Shown: positions 24,332 to 32,213, counted from the first letter of the stretch. The stretch is 64,000 nucleotides of DNA from Streptomyces sp. NRRL WC-3605 (GCF_001509795.1 NZ_LLZN01000046.1:1-64000); one strand, 5' to 3'. The notes: generated by a model from the letters alone, not told the origin. A program made the numbers and translations.

Positions 24332-24646
24332 TTACCGTGTCTCTGGTGGCCTGGGGGCTTCTTTGTCGATCAGCCCGTTAACGAACTCGACTGCGAACCG
24401 GTGCGACTCGGTTGAAACGTCCGTGGCTGCACCGGCGTACCAGCGGAAGGTGTCTAGCTCTCGTTCGGCGGAGGTCAACCATCGGGCCAGGCGGTTAAGC
24501 CTCCCTTCGCTCAGCCTGATCGCTGCTTGGTGGACCCACGCCTCATCTGGCCCCGTGTAGGTCTCCAGAGCCATGACGGCCAGCTCTACCAGGCCCGGCC
24601 CGAACACGGACTGGCAGAGGCCGCGAGTGTCAGGGGAGATCGGCAT
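24332..24646 (-). CDS. Uncharacterised protein
   Basis: A 104-residue reading if ATG 24646 is used (MPISPDTRGLCQSVFGPGLV). It continues ETYTGPDEAWVHQAAIRLSE and RLNRLARWLTSAERELDTFR, a helical pattern, and ends KEAPRPPETR. The frame stays open to a TTG at 24745 inside repeat B, where it reads MLRDEEVAW. The same MLRDEEV fragment occurs in the other repeat B, so the upstream part is probably repeat rather than gene. No family recognised. Confidence 0.45.
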   Translation of the reverse strand: MPISPDTRGLCQSVFGPGLVELAVMALETYTGPDEAWVHQAAIRLSEGRLNRLARWLTSAERELDTFRWYAGAATDVSTESHRFAVEFVNGLIDKEAPRPPETR

Positions 24647-24721
24647 ACGATGAGGATGGTGCGTCCAGGGCTGTAGGACAACGAAGATTCGTCGCTGGCC
24701 ACCACAACCTGGACTGTGCCA

Positions 24722-24861
24722 CGCGACCTCTTCGTCTCGAAGCAACTTGGATGGGGGCTCTGCCCTGGGCTGGTGTGACCCTCACCTGCGCTGATGGTCC
24801 GTAGGCGTCCGCAGTTGTCCGCCGGTGTTCGTCGGCGTTGTCACGCAGTTAGACACTCAGT
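24722..24861. repeat. Degenerate direct repeat B, left copy
   Basis: About 140 bp similar to 30243-30380. Shared blocks are GACCTCTTCGTC, CGAAGCAACTT, TGGGGGCTC, ATGGTCCG and the perfect GTCGGCGTTGTCACGCAGTT followed by AGACACTCA. Non-coding. It lies after repeat A in both halves of the island. Confidence 0.7.
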
Positions 24862-24872
24862 GCTGCGGCATG

Positions 24873-25304
24873 TCAGCTGCGGGCTAAGCGACTTGGCCAG
24901 GGGCGCCCATCGGGAGACTGGTCCGCATGCCGCCCCGCTCGAACGAAGTCGGCGTACTCGTCCTGGACCATGCCTTCGTTGACCCACCTCCCCGGCACTG
25001 CGCCCGTGGCCTCTTTGGCAGCAGTCAGTGCGTTAGACGGTTCCTCAGCCGTGGCAACGAGTCGGCCGAACTCCTCTTCGTCCTGGTCGGCGGCGAATGG
25101 TGGGAACTCCACCAGGTCGAAGGACCTCTCATGGCCGACGTCCTCAACGGTATGGAGGTAGACCTCATACGACGCCTTCGTTGGGCGGACCTCGACGTAG
25201 CTGACTCCGATCCGACCTGGAGCACCTACCGGACCGAGGAACTGTTCCACCGGACGACCTCGCTTCAGCGCCCCAGCAATGGCAGCCTCCGTCAGGTATC
25301 GCAC
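24873..25304 (-). CDS. Uncharacterised protein
   Basis: A 143-residue protein from GTG 25304 (VRYLTEAAIAGALKRGRPVE). It continues GRIGVSYVEVRPTKASYEVY and FDLVEFPPFAADQDEEEFGR and ends DGRPWPSRLARS. Alternating beta strands and an acidic segment suggest a compact alpha/beta domain, reminiscent of small immunity-type cargo proteins. No family recognised. Confidence 0.55.
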   Translation of the reverse strand: MRYLTEAAIAGALKRGRPVEQFLGPVGAPGRIGVSYVEVRPTKASYEVYLHTVEDVGHERSFDLVEFPPFAADQDEEEFGRLVATAEEPSNALTAAKEATGAVPGRWVNEGMVQDEYADFVRAGRHADQSPDGRPWPSRLARS

Positions 25305-25686
25305 CCTGCAAAGCCTACCCAGCACGCCTGGCCTGCGGTGCTGGCCAACCTCTCAGCTTGGGAAGCTGTGGGCATTTGGGGCCGGTTCGGGCTCTGATCA
25401 GGGCGGATGGCCGTTGAGCGGTATCGTCGGGCTGGCCACTTTCACCGTGATTCCCCCCTGTTCCCCGCTCGATCTGGTGCGCTTGTGGTGCGAGCCGCAC
25501 GGAGCAACGGTCGAACTCGCGGGGACTGTTGTCAGTGCTCACGGCTAGGGTCGCAAGCGCGGCTGGTTCCAGAGGTGTCCAGCTCAACAGAGCAGCTGCA
25601 TCCCCGACTCTGTCTGGGCGGCCCGGGTACGGCATGGGATCTAAGCGACGTCAGGGCAGTCCCACATGTTCAGTCGGCCCGAGGTG
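25305..25686. other. Gene-poor stretch with a repeated AGCTTGGGAAGCT element
   Basis: About 380 bp without a convincing gene. It holds the second copy (about 25354-25490) of a degenerate sequence also found near 24189-24330. Both copies begin CAGCTTGGGAAGCT (a 5-bp inverted repeat around GGG) and later share CCTGTTCCCCGC. It may be debris of another integrase flank or attachment site. Confidence 0.5.
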
Positions 25687-26445
25687 CTATCGCATGTCGG
25701 TATCGCGGCTAAAGATGGTCCAGTGCCAAGAGTCCCCGTGGTAGTCGGTGTCGAACTCGGTCACCTCGATCCATCCTGCCTTCCATTGCCCTTGACCGTG
25801 ATACTTCGCTCGACATGAGCACTGACAGTCGGGCCGTGCTGCGTGACGGCAGGCCCCGTTGCACTTCTCGATCGGGTTGAACTCACGCCCAAGCATGATC
25901 ACCTGGTCATAGCGCAGCAGGTGACGAGCCAGCTCTAGGAAGTGACGGGTAGGCACACTCCAGCAGCCCCGCTCCTCGTTCCACCTTAGGCCGTGTGTGC
26001 TCGGCAGGAAGCGGCCGATGAAACGCCGCTGTTCCCCTCGGGTCTTGCCTGGGAGCCACACATCTGCCGGGCCCGAGCCGGGAAGCATGACGGCCACGTA
26101 GAGGCGACCTTCGTACATGGGGAGCAAATCAGGCGCTGGAACCGGGTCGTCATCGTAGGGGTTCATGGCGCGGCGAACAGTGTCGTGGGTGGCTCGAAGC
26201 TGTTGGCTGCGACGGTTGGCCTTCCTCGCCCAGTTGAGCTGGTAGTGCTCTAACTCTTCGCCCCTCAGCCAGCGGACCTGGGCGGACTCACGGTAGGACG
26301 CAGGACACAGAGAAGAAGAGAAGCCCTCTCTCCAATGCGGGATGATGATCCCGCTCCTGAGTTGGACGACCTGGCGGCAGTAACCGCATATGGGTGCGGT
26401 ATTCAAGATGCCTAACCTTCCGGCACGGCGGAAGTGGCCAGCCAC
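25687..26445 (-). CDS. Cys/His-rich uncharacterised protein (possible zinc-binding)
   Basis: A 252-residue protein. The N-terminal CGYC pair and the C-terminal cluster CNGACRHAARPDCQCSCR followed by KYHGQGQ give a C-x3-C-x7-C-x-C-x-C...H arrangement that looks like a structural metal site. The central part is WLRGEELEHYQLNWARKAN and YEGRLYVAVMLPGSGPADVW. GTG 26445 opens the frame; TTG 26406 has a better site (GGAAGG, 8-nt spacing) and would start just before CGYC. The CxCSCR...HG pattern is one I associate with actinomycete mobile-element proteins of unknown role. Confidence 0.6.
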   Translation of the reverse strand: MAGHFRRAGRLGILNTAPICGYCRQVVQLRSGIIIPHWREGFSSSLCPASYRESAQVRWLRGEELEHYQLNWARKANRRSQQLRATHDTVRRAMNPYDDDPVPAPDLLPMYEGRLYVAVMLPGSGPADVWLPGKTRGEQRRFIGRFLPSTHGLRWNEERGCWSVPTRHFLELARHLLRYDQVIMLGREFNPIEKCNGACRHAARPDCQCSCRAKYHGQGQWKAGWIEVTEFDTDYHGDSWHWTIFSRDTDMR

Positions 26446-26579
26446 CCCCTACTGCCACTTAGATATACCAACGCGGGGTCTGACCGCGGGGTACCGACGT
26501 GAAAAGATCTACCCCCATCGTGTTTCTGTGCGGGAGCGGTGGCCGCGCTCAACGGTTCCGACGGAGCAAAGCTGTCTGC

Positions 26580-27030
26580 CTTGTGCGGTGTTCCTAACGA
26601 CTGTCGGGGCGGCCCGCCACCGTGTTCCTGGTCTGCTGCAAGCCCTAGGTCCGCGAACGCGCGGGTACGAAAGTGAGCGAGCACCACTATTCCTGCGGCA
26701 CTGGGGACTGCCCAGATGTAGTCGGCTGATGCCAGACGCTGCTTCTTGATGTGCCGGGCCAGGACGGTGGTTTGCGTCCGGAGGATCTGGTGATGGGGGG
26801 CGGATCCGGCGTAGGCCTTCAGGGCGCGTGGGCCGGTGAAGCGGGTGTGGTCGTCGCCGAGTTCCGCCAGGACGCGGCCGCCGGTGACGAGGCCGAGGCC
26901 GGGGAAGCGGGTGATGATCTCGGCGTCCTAGTGGGTGGCGAAGGCGGCAGTGGTGGCTGCTTCCAAGTCCTCGGCACTGCTGCAGGCCACGTCGAACTGC
27001 CGCAGCAGCGCCAGTGTTTGGTGCCCATGC
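26580..27030 (-). pseudogene. Decayed IS110-family transposase fragment
   Basis: Read on the minus strand in shifting frames, the C-terminal part of an IS110 transposase appears: LALLRQFDVACSSAEDLEAA, then an in-frame TAG, then DAEIITRFPGLGLVTGG, VLAELGDDHTRFTGPRALKA, YAGSAP, a frameshift, and TVLARHIKKQRLASADYIWA. FPG-x-G and the RAL-K-x-YAG-x-AP block are the hallmarks of the family. One nonsense codon and at least one frameshift mean it is inactive. No IS ends were found. Confidence 0.75.
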
Positions 27031-27084
27031 CTTGGCCGCTCTCTGCATCGAACCCCTGTAATGGCACCGCCTGCGGCAGGCGGA

Positions 27085-27413
27085 CGCTCCCGCCAAGGCC
27101 GGGGAGAGCTGGCAGGAATCGAACTACGTCTTCACCATCCGGGCCGGTCGCCCGGTCGAGCCGCGGAATGTCTACCGGGTCCTTCACCCGCGTCGTCCGC
27201 CAGCCTCCGTGTGATCCGGCTGCACGGCGCTCGCCATGGAACGCCACCTTGCTCACGGCGACCGGAGCCGCGCCCCGCGTTGTGGTGGAGATCCTCGGGC
27301 ACAGCCAGATCAGCTTCACGATGGACGTCTACACCCACGTCGTCCAGGACACGCAGCGCGAAGCCATGAGCCACATGGACCGTCTGCTCAGGAGACGCCC
27401 CATCCGCGAGTGA
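27085..27413 (+). pseudogene. C-terminal remnant of a second, different tyrosine integrase
   Basis: In shifting plus-strand frames one reads YVFTIRAGRPVEPRNVYR, then RLHGARHG (box II-like R-L-H-x-x-R-H), then TATGAAPRVVVEILGHSQIS with FTMDVYTHV, the GHS and catalytic Tyr region, ending RRRPIRE at TGA 27411-27413. It belongs to a different integrase type from the NRHT/AGNS remnants at 21.2 and 32.6 kb. Several frameshifts make it non-functional. A strong terminator follows. Confidence 0.8.
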
Positions 27414-27443
27414 CCGCCCCCGTTGATATCAGAAGTGGATGTC

Positions 27444-27477
27444 AGAGGCCCCGGACCATGATCGGTCCGGGGCCTCT
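27444..27477 (+). terminator. Strong hairpin terminator after the integrase remnant
   Basis: AGAGGCCCCGGACC (27444-27457) pairs perfectly with GGTCCGGGGCCTCT (27464-27477) around ATGATC; 14 bp, no mismatch, ending in TT. It sits 30 bp past the integrase stop, just after a CGTTGATATC...GATGTCAG block. Confidence 0.85.
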
Positions 27478-27746
27478 TGGCCGGTGCCCCCGGTGTGACC
27501 TCCGTCCGGCGTTACGAAGCTGGCGCCGGTCAAGAATCGGATCTCGACCTCGGCCCATCCTCCGTGGCCTGCATCTCCCCCTTGGAGGCCGTTAGTTTCG
27601 ACGTTCACTCGGAGCGCAGATGCTCCCAGAACTCACCCAGTGCGGAAGCCATGCCAACACCGTAGGTCTGTGTGGGAGCGGCAGCTCGGGATGTCGCGGC
27701 AGGGCCTTCGGTGACCAGCCATCTTTCATCCCGATAACGCAACCTA

Positions 27747-28868
27747 GTGACCTGAGTCAGAGATTCGTCGTTAGTCGGGCATGAGTCGTCCGGGGCCGAA
27801 GATTCCGCCGTTGTCGGTCACTGATGCCCAGCGGGCTGTGCTGGAAGGCTGGTTCGGCGCCGGACGACGGCCCAGGCGTTGGCTCAGAGGTCGCGGATCG
27901 TGCTGGAGTGCGCTGAGGGGCACTCGATCATGGAGGTGTCGCGCCGGCTGCGGATCGCTCCGGACACGGTCCGCACCTGGCGGCGCCGGTTCATCGAGCG
28001 CGGCCTGGACGGCTTGTGCGACGACCCCATGCCCGGCGTCCCGAGGAAGATCACCGACGCCGACGTCGAACGGGTGATCATCAAGACGCTGGAGGAGAAG
28101 CCGAAGAACGCCACCCACTGGTCGACCAGGTCGATGGCCGCGGCCACCGGCATGTCGCAGTCGGCGATCTCGCGGATCTGGCGGGCGTTCGCCCTGGCGC
28201 CGCATCGGTCGCAGACGTTCAAGCTGTCGACCGATCCGTTGTTCATCGACAAGGTCCGCGACGTCGTCGGTCTGTATCTAGATCCGCCGGAGAAGGCGCT
28301 CGTGCTCTGCGTGGACGAGAAGTCGCAGATCCAGGCCCTGGACCGCTCCCAGCCGGTCCTGCCGATGATGCCCGGTGTTCCGGAGCGCCGCAGCCATGAC
28401 TATGTCCGGGCCGGCACCACGACCCTGTTCGCCGCCCTCGAAGTCGCCACCGGCAAGGTCATCGGCTCTCTCCACCGCCGCCACCGGGCGGCGGAGTTCA
28501 GGAAGTTCCTGGGCAAGCTCGACAAGGAAGTCCCGGACGACCTGCGGATTCACCTGATCCTGGACAACTACGCGACCCACAAGACACCCGACATCAAGAA
28601 GTCGCTGCTGGCTCACCCGCGGTTCCATCTGCACTTCACGCCGACCAGCGCGTCCTGGCTGAACCTGGTCGAGCGGTGGTTCGCCGAGCTGACCCAGAAG
28701 AAGCTCAAGCGCGGCGTCCACCGCTCGGTCCAGGCCCTCGAACGCGACATCCGAGCCTGGCTCACCGACTGGAACGAGCACCCAATGCCGTTCGTCTGGA
28801 CGAAGACCGCCGACGAGATCCTCGACAAAGTCGCCGCATACTGCCGACGAATCTCTGACTCAGGTCAC
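27747..28868 (+). mobile_element. IS630-family insertion sequence
   Basis: The element is bounded by 27-bp perfect inverted repeats (27744-27770 and 28845-28871, reading CTAGTGACCTGAGTCAGAGA inward from the left). TA dinucleotides at 27745-27746 and 28869-28870 fit the TA target duplication of IS630/Tc1-mariner elements, so the element proper is 27747-28868 (1,122 bp). It carries one transposase in two overlapping frames. Intact ends suggest a recent arrival compared with the decayed surroundings. Confidence 0.9.
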
Positions 28869-28871
28869 TAG
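27781..28871 (+). CDS. IS630-family transposase, split by a -1 frameshift
   Basis: The first frame starts at ATG 27781 (MSRPGPKIPPLSVTDAQRAV, helix-turn-helix start). After LEGWF near 27855-27860 the family sequence continues in the -1 frame as RRTTAQALAQRSRIV and runs to 28871. The DDE domain is intact: VLCVDEKSQIQALDR, then HLILDNYATHK, then SWLNLVERWFAEL. The break may be programmed -1 frameshifting, as in some IS630 elements, or a mutation. The stop codon TAG 28869-28871 uses the duplicated target TA. Confidence 0.88.
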
Positions 28872-28898
28872 CCGCAGTCACACGAATACCATGCGGCT

Positions 28899-29645
28899 AT
28901 GAGTCGTTGTACGGCCCCACGCCAGGGGCACCGGACCGCCAGCGGACGTGCGGCGTGCCCCGCATGCGGCGGCGGAGGCTACGGGTACTCATCGCCCCGG
29001 CCCTACTACCCGCCGCCGGTTTACACGTTGCGGAGCAGTGGAGGGGGCGGCGCGACCAGTGGGAGCAGCTCCAGTACCGGCAGAACGCGGGCGCCTTGGT
29101 CCCCGAGTACCTCTTCCATGATTTACACGCCTGCCGAGGTGAAGGGGTTGGCTCCTGTTCGCGACGCGGCCGTGTTGCGCGCGCGTCAACAGCCAGACCT
29201 TCGCGATGTCTTCCTCTGCCACGCATGGGATGACCGGCGTGGTGCTGCCAAGGAGTTGTGCGGCCTACTGGAAGCAGAGGGCGTTTCGGTCTGGTTCAGT
29301 GAGAAGGACATCGCGCTCGGCCTACCGTTCATGCGGGAAATCGACAGGGGCCTGGCGAGGTCGCGTACGGGTCTCGTCCTGGTCACCCCTGCGCTACTGA
29401 GACGCCTCGAGCGCGGTGGCGTCTCTGACAAGGAACTCTCGGAGCTCCTTGCGCGTGACCTGCTGCTCCCTGTTATCCACGAGACGACCTACGGCGAACT
29501 CCGTGACGTTAGCCCCTTGCTGGCATCTCGAAACGGGTTGGACACGGCGGATGATTCGATGGCAGTAATTGCCACCAAGATTGCCGAGCTGGTTGCCGTT
29601 GATGACGACCAGCTCGATGCGAACTACGGGCGGGACGGTCGCTGA
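28899..29645 (+). CDS. TIR-domain protein, possible defence or NAD-cleaving effector
   Basis: A 248-residue protein. The N-terminal about 75 residues have a single CPACGGGGYGY motif and a Ser/Gly-rich linker. A TIR domain starts at residue 103 with DVFLCHAWDDRRGAAKEL and continues GVSVWFSEKDIALGLPFM then GLARSRTGLVLVTPALL. The region KELSELLARD holds candidate catalytic Glu residues. Bacterial TIR proteins often cleave NAD+ or make signalling nucleotides in phage defence. No Thoeris-like ThsA or other partner is adjacent. ATG at 28899, 31 bp after the IS630 end. Confidence 0.85.
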   Translation: MSRCTAPRQGHRTASGRAACPACGGGGYGYSSPRPYYPPPVYTLRSSGGGGATSGSSSSTGRTRAPWSPSTSSMIYTPAEVKGLAPVRDAAVLRARQQPDLRDVFLCHAWDDRRGAAKELCGLLEAEGVSVWFSEKDIALGLPFMREIDRGLARSRTGLVLVTPALLRRLERGGVSDKELSELLARDLLLPVIHETTYGELRDVSPLLASRNGLDTADDSMAVIATKIAELVAVDDDQLDANYGRDGR

Positions 29646-29729
29646 GCTCAGTCGGTCGTCCGGGGCCAATGTCGGTCGGCTGCGGTTACGGTGGTTGCTG
29701 TGCTTCGCTGTACAGCACCCGAGCCGGCG

Positions 29730-29955
29730 CTTAGAAGATGCGGGCAAGCCTTGGTAGGTCAATCCGATCGGCCTATGCCGGCGCCGTGCTGGGCTGCTGA
29801 GTGTCGCTGCCGTCAGCGATGCTGCCCTGTGACCACCGCATTAGGAGTTCGATCCATCGGCCACCCTGGAGCTTCAACGCGCTCGCCCGTCCGGCGTGTT
29901 CGGTCGCTCAAGGCTGCCTGTGTACGCCGTCGTTGATGTCGGGTGGTGATGTCAG
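29730..29955. repeat. Degenerate direct repeat A, right copy
   Basis: Right-hand partner of 23653-23904. It begins CGCTTAGAAGATGCGGGCAA, which keeps even more of the tRNA-Arg core (GCGCTTAGAAG) than the left copy, and ends with the CGTTGATGTC...GATGTCAG block at 29931-29955. Confidence 0.65.
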
Positions 29956-29968
29956 GTTGGATGGTGTG

Positions 29969-30235
29969 ATGGAGCGCGTTGAGGCAGAGCTGTTCACTGA
30001 TGGTGGCAACGATGCTGTGGTTCGCCTGCCCGGCCGGAAGTTCCCGGGTGTGCTGATGCAGGGCGACTCCCTTCACATCCTTCGTAGTGACCTGGCCGAG
30101 GTGGTGGAAGCGTGCGAGCGGGGCGACCTGGCCGAAGCGCGGGACTCAGCCGGCCTGCTCCTGGTGGGCCTCGACGCTCTGCTGACGCGTTACGAGGACG
30201 CACTGCAGCAGCACGAGATCCCTCGGCCGTACTGA
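29969..30235 (+). CDS. Small conserved protein, DUF6959-like
   Basis: An 88-residue acidic protein from ATG 29969 (GTG 29966 possible), site GGATGG. It reads MERVEAELFTDGGNDAVVRL, then PGRKFPGVLMQGDSLHILRS and EVVEACERGDLAEARDSAGL, ending HEIPRPY. I associate this with the actinobacterial DUF6959 family of unknown function; that label is from memory. It is one of the better preserved cargo genes of the island. Confidence 0.65.
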   Translation: MERVEAELFTDGGNDAVVRLPGRKFPGVLMQGDSLHILRSDLAEVVEACERGDLAEARDSAGLLLVGLDALLTRYEDALQQHEIPRPY

Positions 30236-30242
30236 TTAGCGG

Positions 30243-30380
30243 GGTCATGACCTCTTCGTCCCGAAGCAACTTAGGTGGGGGCTCGACCTTGTGATGGTGC
30301 GCCTGTCACCTGCTGCGATGGTCCGCAGATGTGTGCAGGTGTCCGCCGCTGTTTGTCGGCGTTGTCACGCAGTTAGACAC
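30243..30380. repeat. Degenerate direct repeat B, right copy
   Basis: Right-hand partner of 24722-24861, offset 5,524 bp, with the same block order and the perfect block GTCGGCGTTGTCACGCAGTT then AGACACTCA. Confidence 0.7.
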
Positions 30381-30395
30381 TCAGAGTGCTTGATC

Positions 30396-30821
30396 TCAGG
30401 CGACCGCTGGACCAGCTCCATGACGTTCATAGAGCTGCTTCACTTGCTTGACCCAGAAGCCGAACTTCTCATCGGCCGACGCGCTCATGGGCAGAAGCTG
30501 GAGTTCCTTGGCCAACTGATAGAAGCCGGAGCCAGCGTCGTTGGCACCCAGGTAGTTCACTAGGGCCGAGAGCATGACAGGCGGGTCTGAGGGCGCGACC
30601 TCCTGGTCTCGTTCCACGATCAGCCCGAGCAGATGCCCCATCGCGGCCCGTTCGTCAGCACGCTCGAAGTCGAACGGACGGCAGCCTGTTCGCCTGGCCA
30701 GAGTCACGTTGAGCTCGGTGTACGAGGTGAGTTTGCCCAGCTTCGCTCGCTCGATGAGGAAGCCACGACCGGCATGTACCAGCTCTTCCCATTCACTGTC
30801 CGCGCGGCCGTATCCAGTCAT
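30396..30821 (-). CDS. Uncharacterised actinobacterial cargo protein
   Basis: A 141-residue protein from ATG 30821 (MTGYGRADSEWEELVHAGRG), continuing FLIERAKLGKLTSYTELNVT and RAAMGHLLGLIVERDQEV. The second half reads MLSALVNYLGANDAGSGFYQ and KFGFWVKQVKQLYERHGAGP. The TSYTELN and ALVNYLG...GxGFY elements look strongly constrained and recall 6-O-methylguanine-transferase-like or winged-helix folds, but I cannot name the family. The site GGGGGCGGG lies right next to the ATG. Confidence 0.6.
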   Translation of the reverse strand: MTGYGRADSEWEELVHAGRGFLIERAKLGKLTSYTELNVTLARRTGCRPFDFERADERAAMGHLLGLIVERDQEVAPSDPPVMLSALVNYLGANDAGSGFYQLAKELQLLPMSASADEKFGFWVKQVKQLYERHGAGPAVA

Positions 30822-31245
30822 CCCGCCCCCTGAGCTACATCCATCTGTGAGCGGGAACGTACAGCGCCGGCGCAGTGCCCACAATCACTCGATGGACTGA
30901 GCACTGCAGCTCGGTGCCAGGGCGAGAAACACCCCATCTTGCCTGAGGTCCACCCTCGGGTGGTAACCCGTATCGGCGCGGGCCCGTGACCTGGGCGTTC
31001 GCGGTTGACGACAGTGGCTCGACTGTCACTGCCGGGTGTCACCGAGTGGCCTCGGGAGCCTCGGACGGCCCAGGGACGGCCCGGGATCCCGATCACGTCC
31101 GCCACGTCACCGTGGACCCAGCCGCATCCACAGCGCCCTGAAAGGGTGATCGATAGACTCTGCACGGCGGGGGTCGGCCCGAGCCACAACAGCGCTTTAG
31201 CCATTTCTTGCCGGTCAGTGGCGCACAGACCCTAGGGTGTCATAC
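30822..31245. other. Gene-poor stretch containing repeat C
   Basis: About 420 bp without a convincing gene between the divergent genes at 30821 and 31246. It contains the right copy of repeat C. It should also hold the promoter of the alarmone-synthetase-like gene, but no clear -10/-35 pair was identified. Confidence 0.45.
30930..31090. repeat. Degenerate direct repeat C, right copy
   Basis: Right-hand partner of 23268-23427. Shared blocks are AACCCGTAT, GACCTGGG, CTGTCACTG and ACGGCCCAGGGACGGCC. In the right half of the island C follows A and B; in the left half it precedes them. Confidence 0.65.
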
Positions 31246-32213
31246 ATGAGGAACCGTCAGGAGCTGACCGCGGCATTCAATTCCATGCTGGGCAGATATA
31301 CCGACCTTTGCGGCGAAGTCAGCTATTCCCTAGAACAGGGCATTAATGTCGCCGGAGTAAAGATTCACTCTGTATCCAGCCGCCCTAAAACGCTGGAAAG
31401 CTTCCTCGGAAAAGTGGATCGCAAAAAATACACCGAGCCATTTACGCAGTGCGAGGATCTCGCGGCTGCTCGCGTGGTCTGCCTCTTCATGTCAGACTTG
31501 GACCGAATCCGCGCCGTGATCGAAAGCCTATTTCAGGTCATTAGTCGCCAAGATAAGGTCCAAGATGGCGATGCCGCCACGTTCGGATACATGTCTCAAC
31601 ATTACATCTGCAAGCTTTCAGACGGGCATTCGGGCCCCCGTTATGACCACATCTCAGATTTGAAGTTTGAGATCCAAGTCCGCACCATCCTGATGGACGC
31701 TGGGCCAATATTTCACATTACCTTTCCTATAAAAACGAGGACAGCATCCCTCAGGATGTCACCAGAGATTTCCATGCCATGAGCGGCCTGCTGTACGTGG
31801 CAGATCGCCAGTTCGAAACGCTCGCGCGCGCATCCTCGCAGTACGCGGCAAGCGCGGAGAACGACATCGTGCACTCAGGTCAGACCGTATCAGAAATTAA
31901 CGCCGATACAGTTGCGGCATTGCTCATGAAGCTATTCGGAGATCGCGAAGAAAGCGACGCATACGACATCTCTGACTTCGTTCAAGAGGTCGTCAGTTTC
32001 GGATATGCGGATCTCGGGACCCTGAGTGCGGATATTGAAGCCGGGCTAGCAGCTGCCCTGGAGGATGAATCGGAAGATCCTCCCATCGCCCAACCTGGAG
32101 AAACAGATAATGGCCTCTACTCGCGAGTAGGGCTCGCTCGAACGAGTTTGAAGCTCAGCAAACCTGAATACTACCAACTGCTGCGCGACAAGTGGGATTC
32201 GATGAATTTGTAG
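31246..32213 (+). pseudogene. RelA/SpoT-like alarmone synthetase gene broken by a one-base deletion
   Basis: The first part (ATG 31246, or GTG 31237) contains a small-alarmone-synthetase core: SSRPKTLESFLGKV, CEDLAAARVVCLF, GYMSQHYICKL and the ExQxR motif FEIQVRTILMDA. Near 31699-31702 the frame shifts. Reading on in the next frame restores ANISHYLSYKNEDSIPQDV and HAMSGLLYVADRQFETL to the stop at 32213, so the ancestor was about 320 residues. Codon use is markedly less GC-rich than the chromosome, indicating transfer. Such enzymes make (p)ppGpp or (p)ppApp; some are toxins. The break could also be a sequencing error. Confidence 0.8.

Noticed and set aside
26751..27413. A 220-residue ORF read as an intact gene
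   Set aside because: Only its last about 55 residues match an integrase; the rest is antisense to the IS110 remnant. Treated as a pseudogene end.
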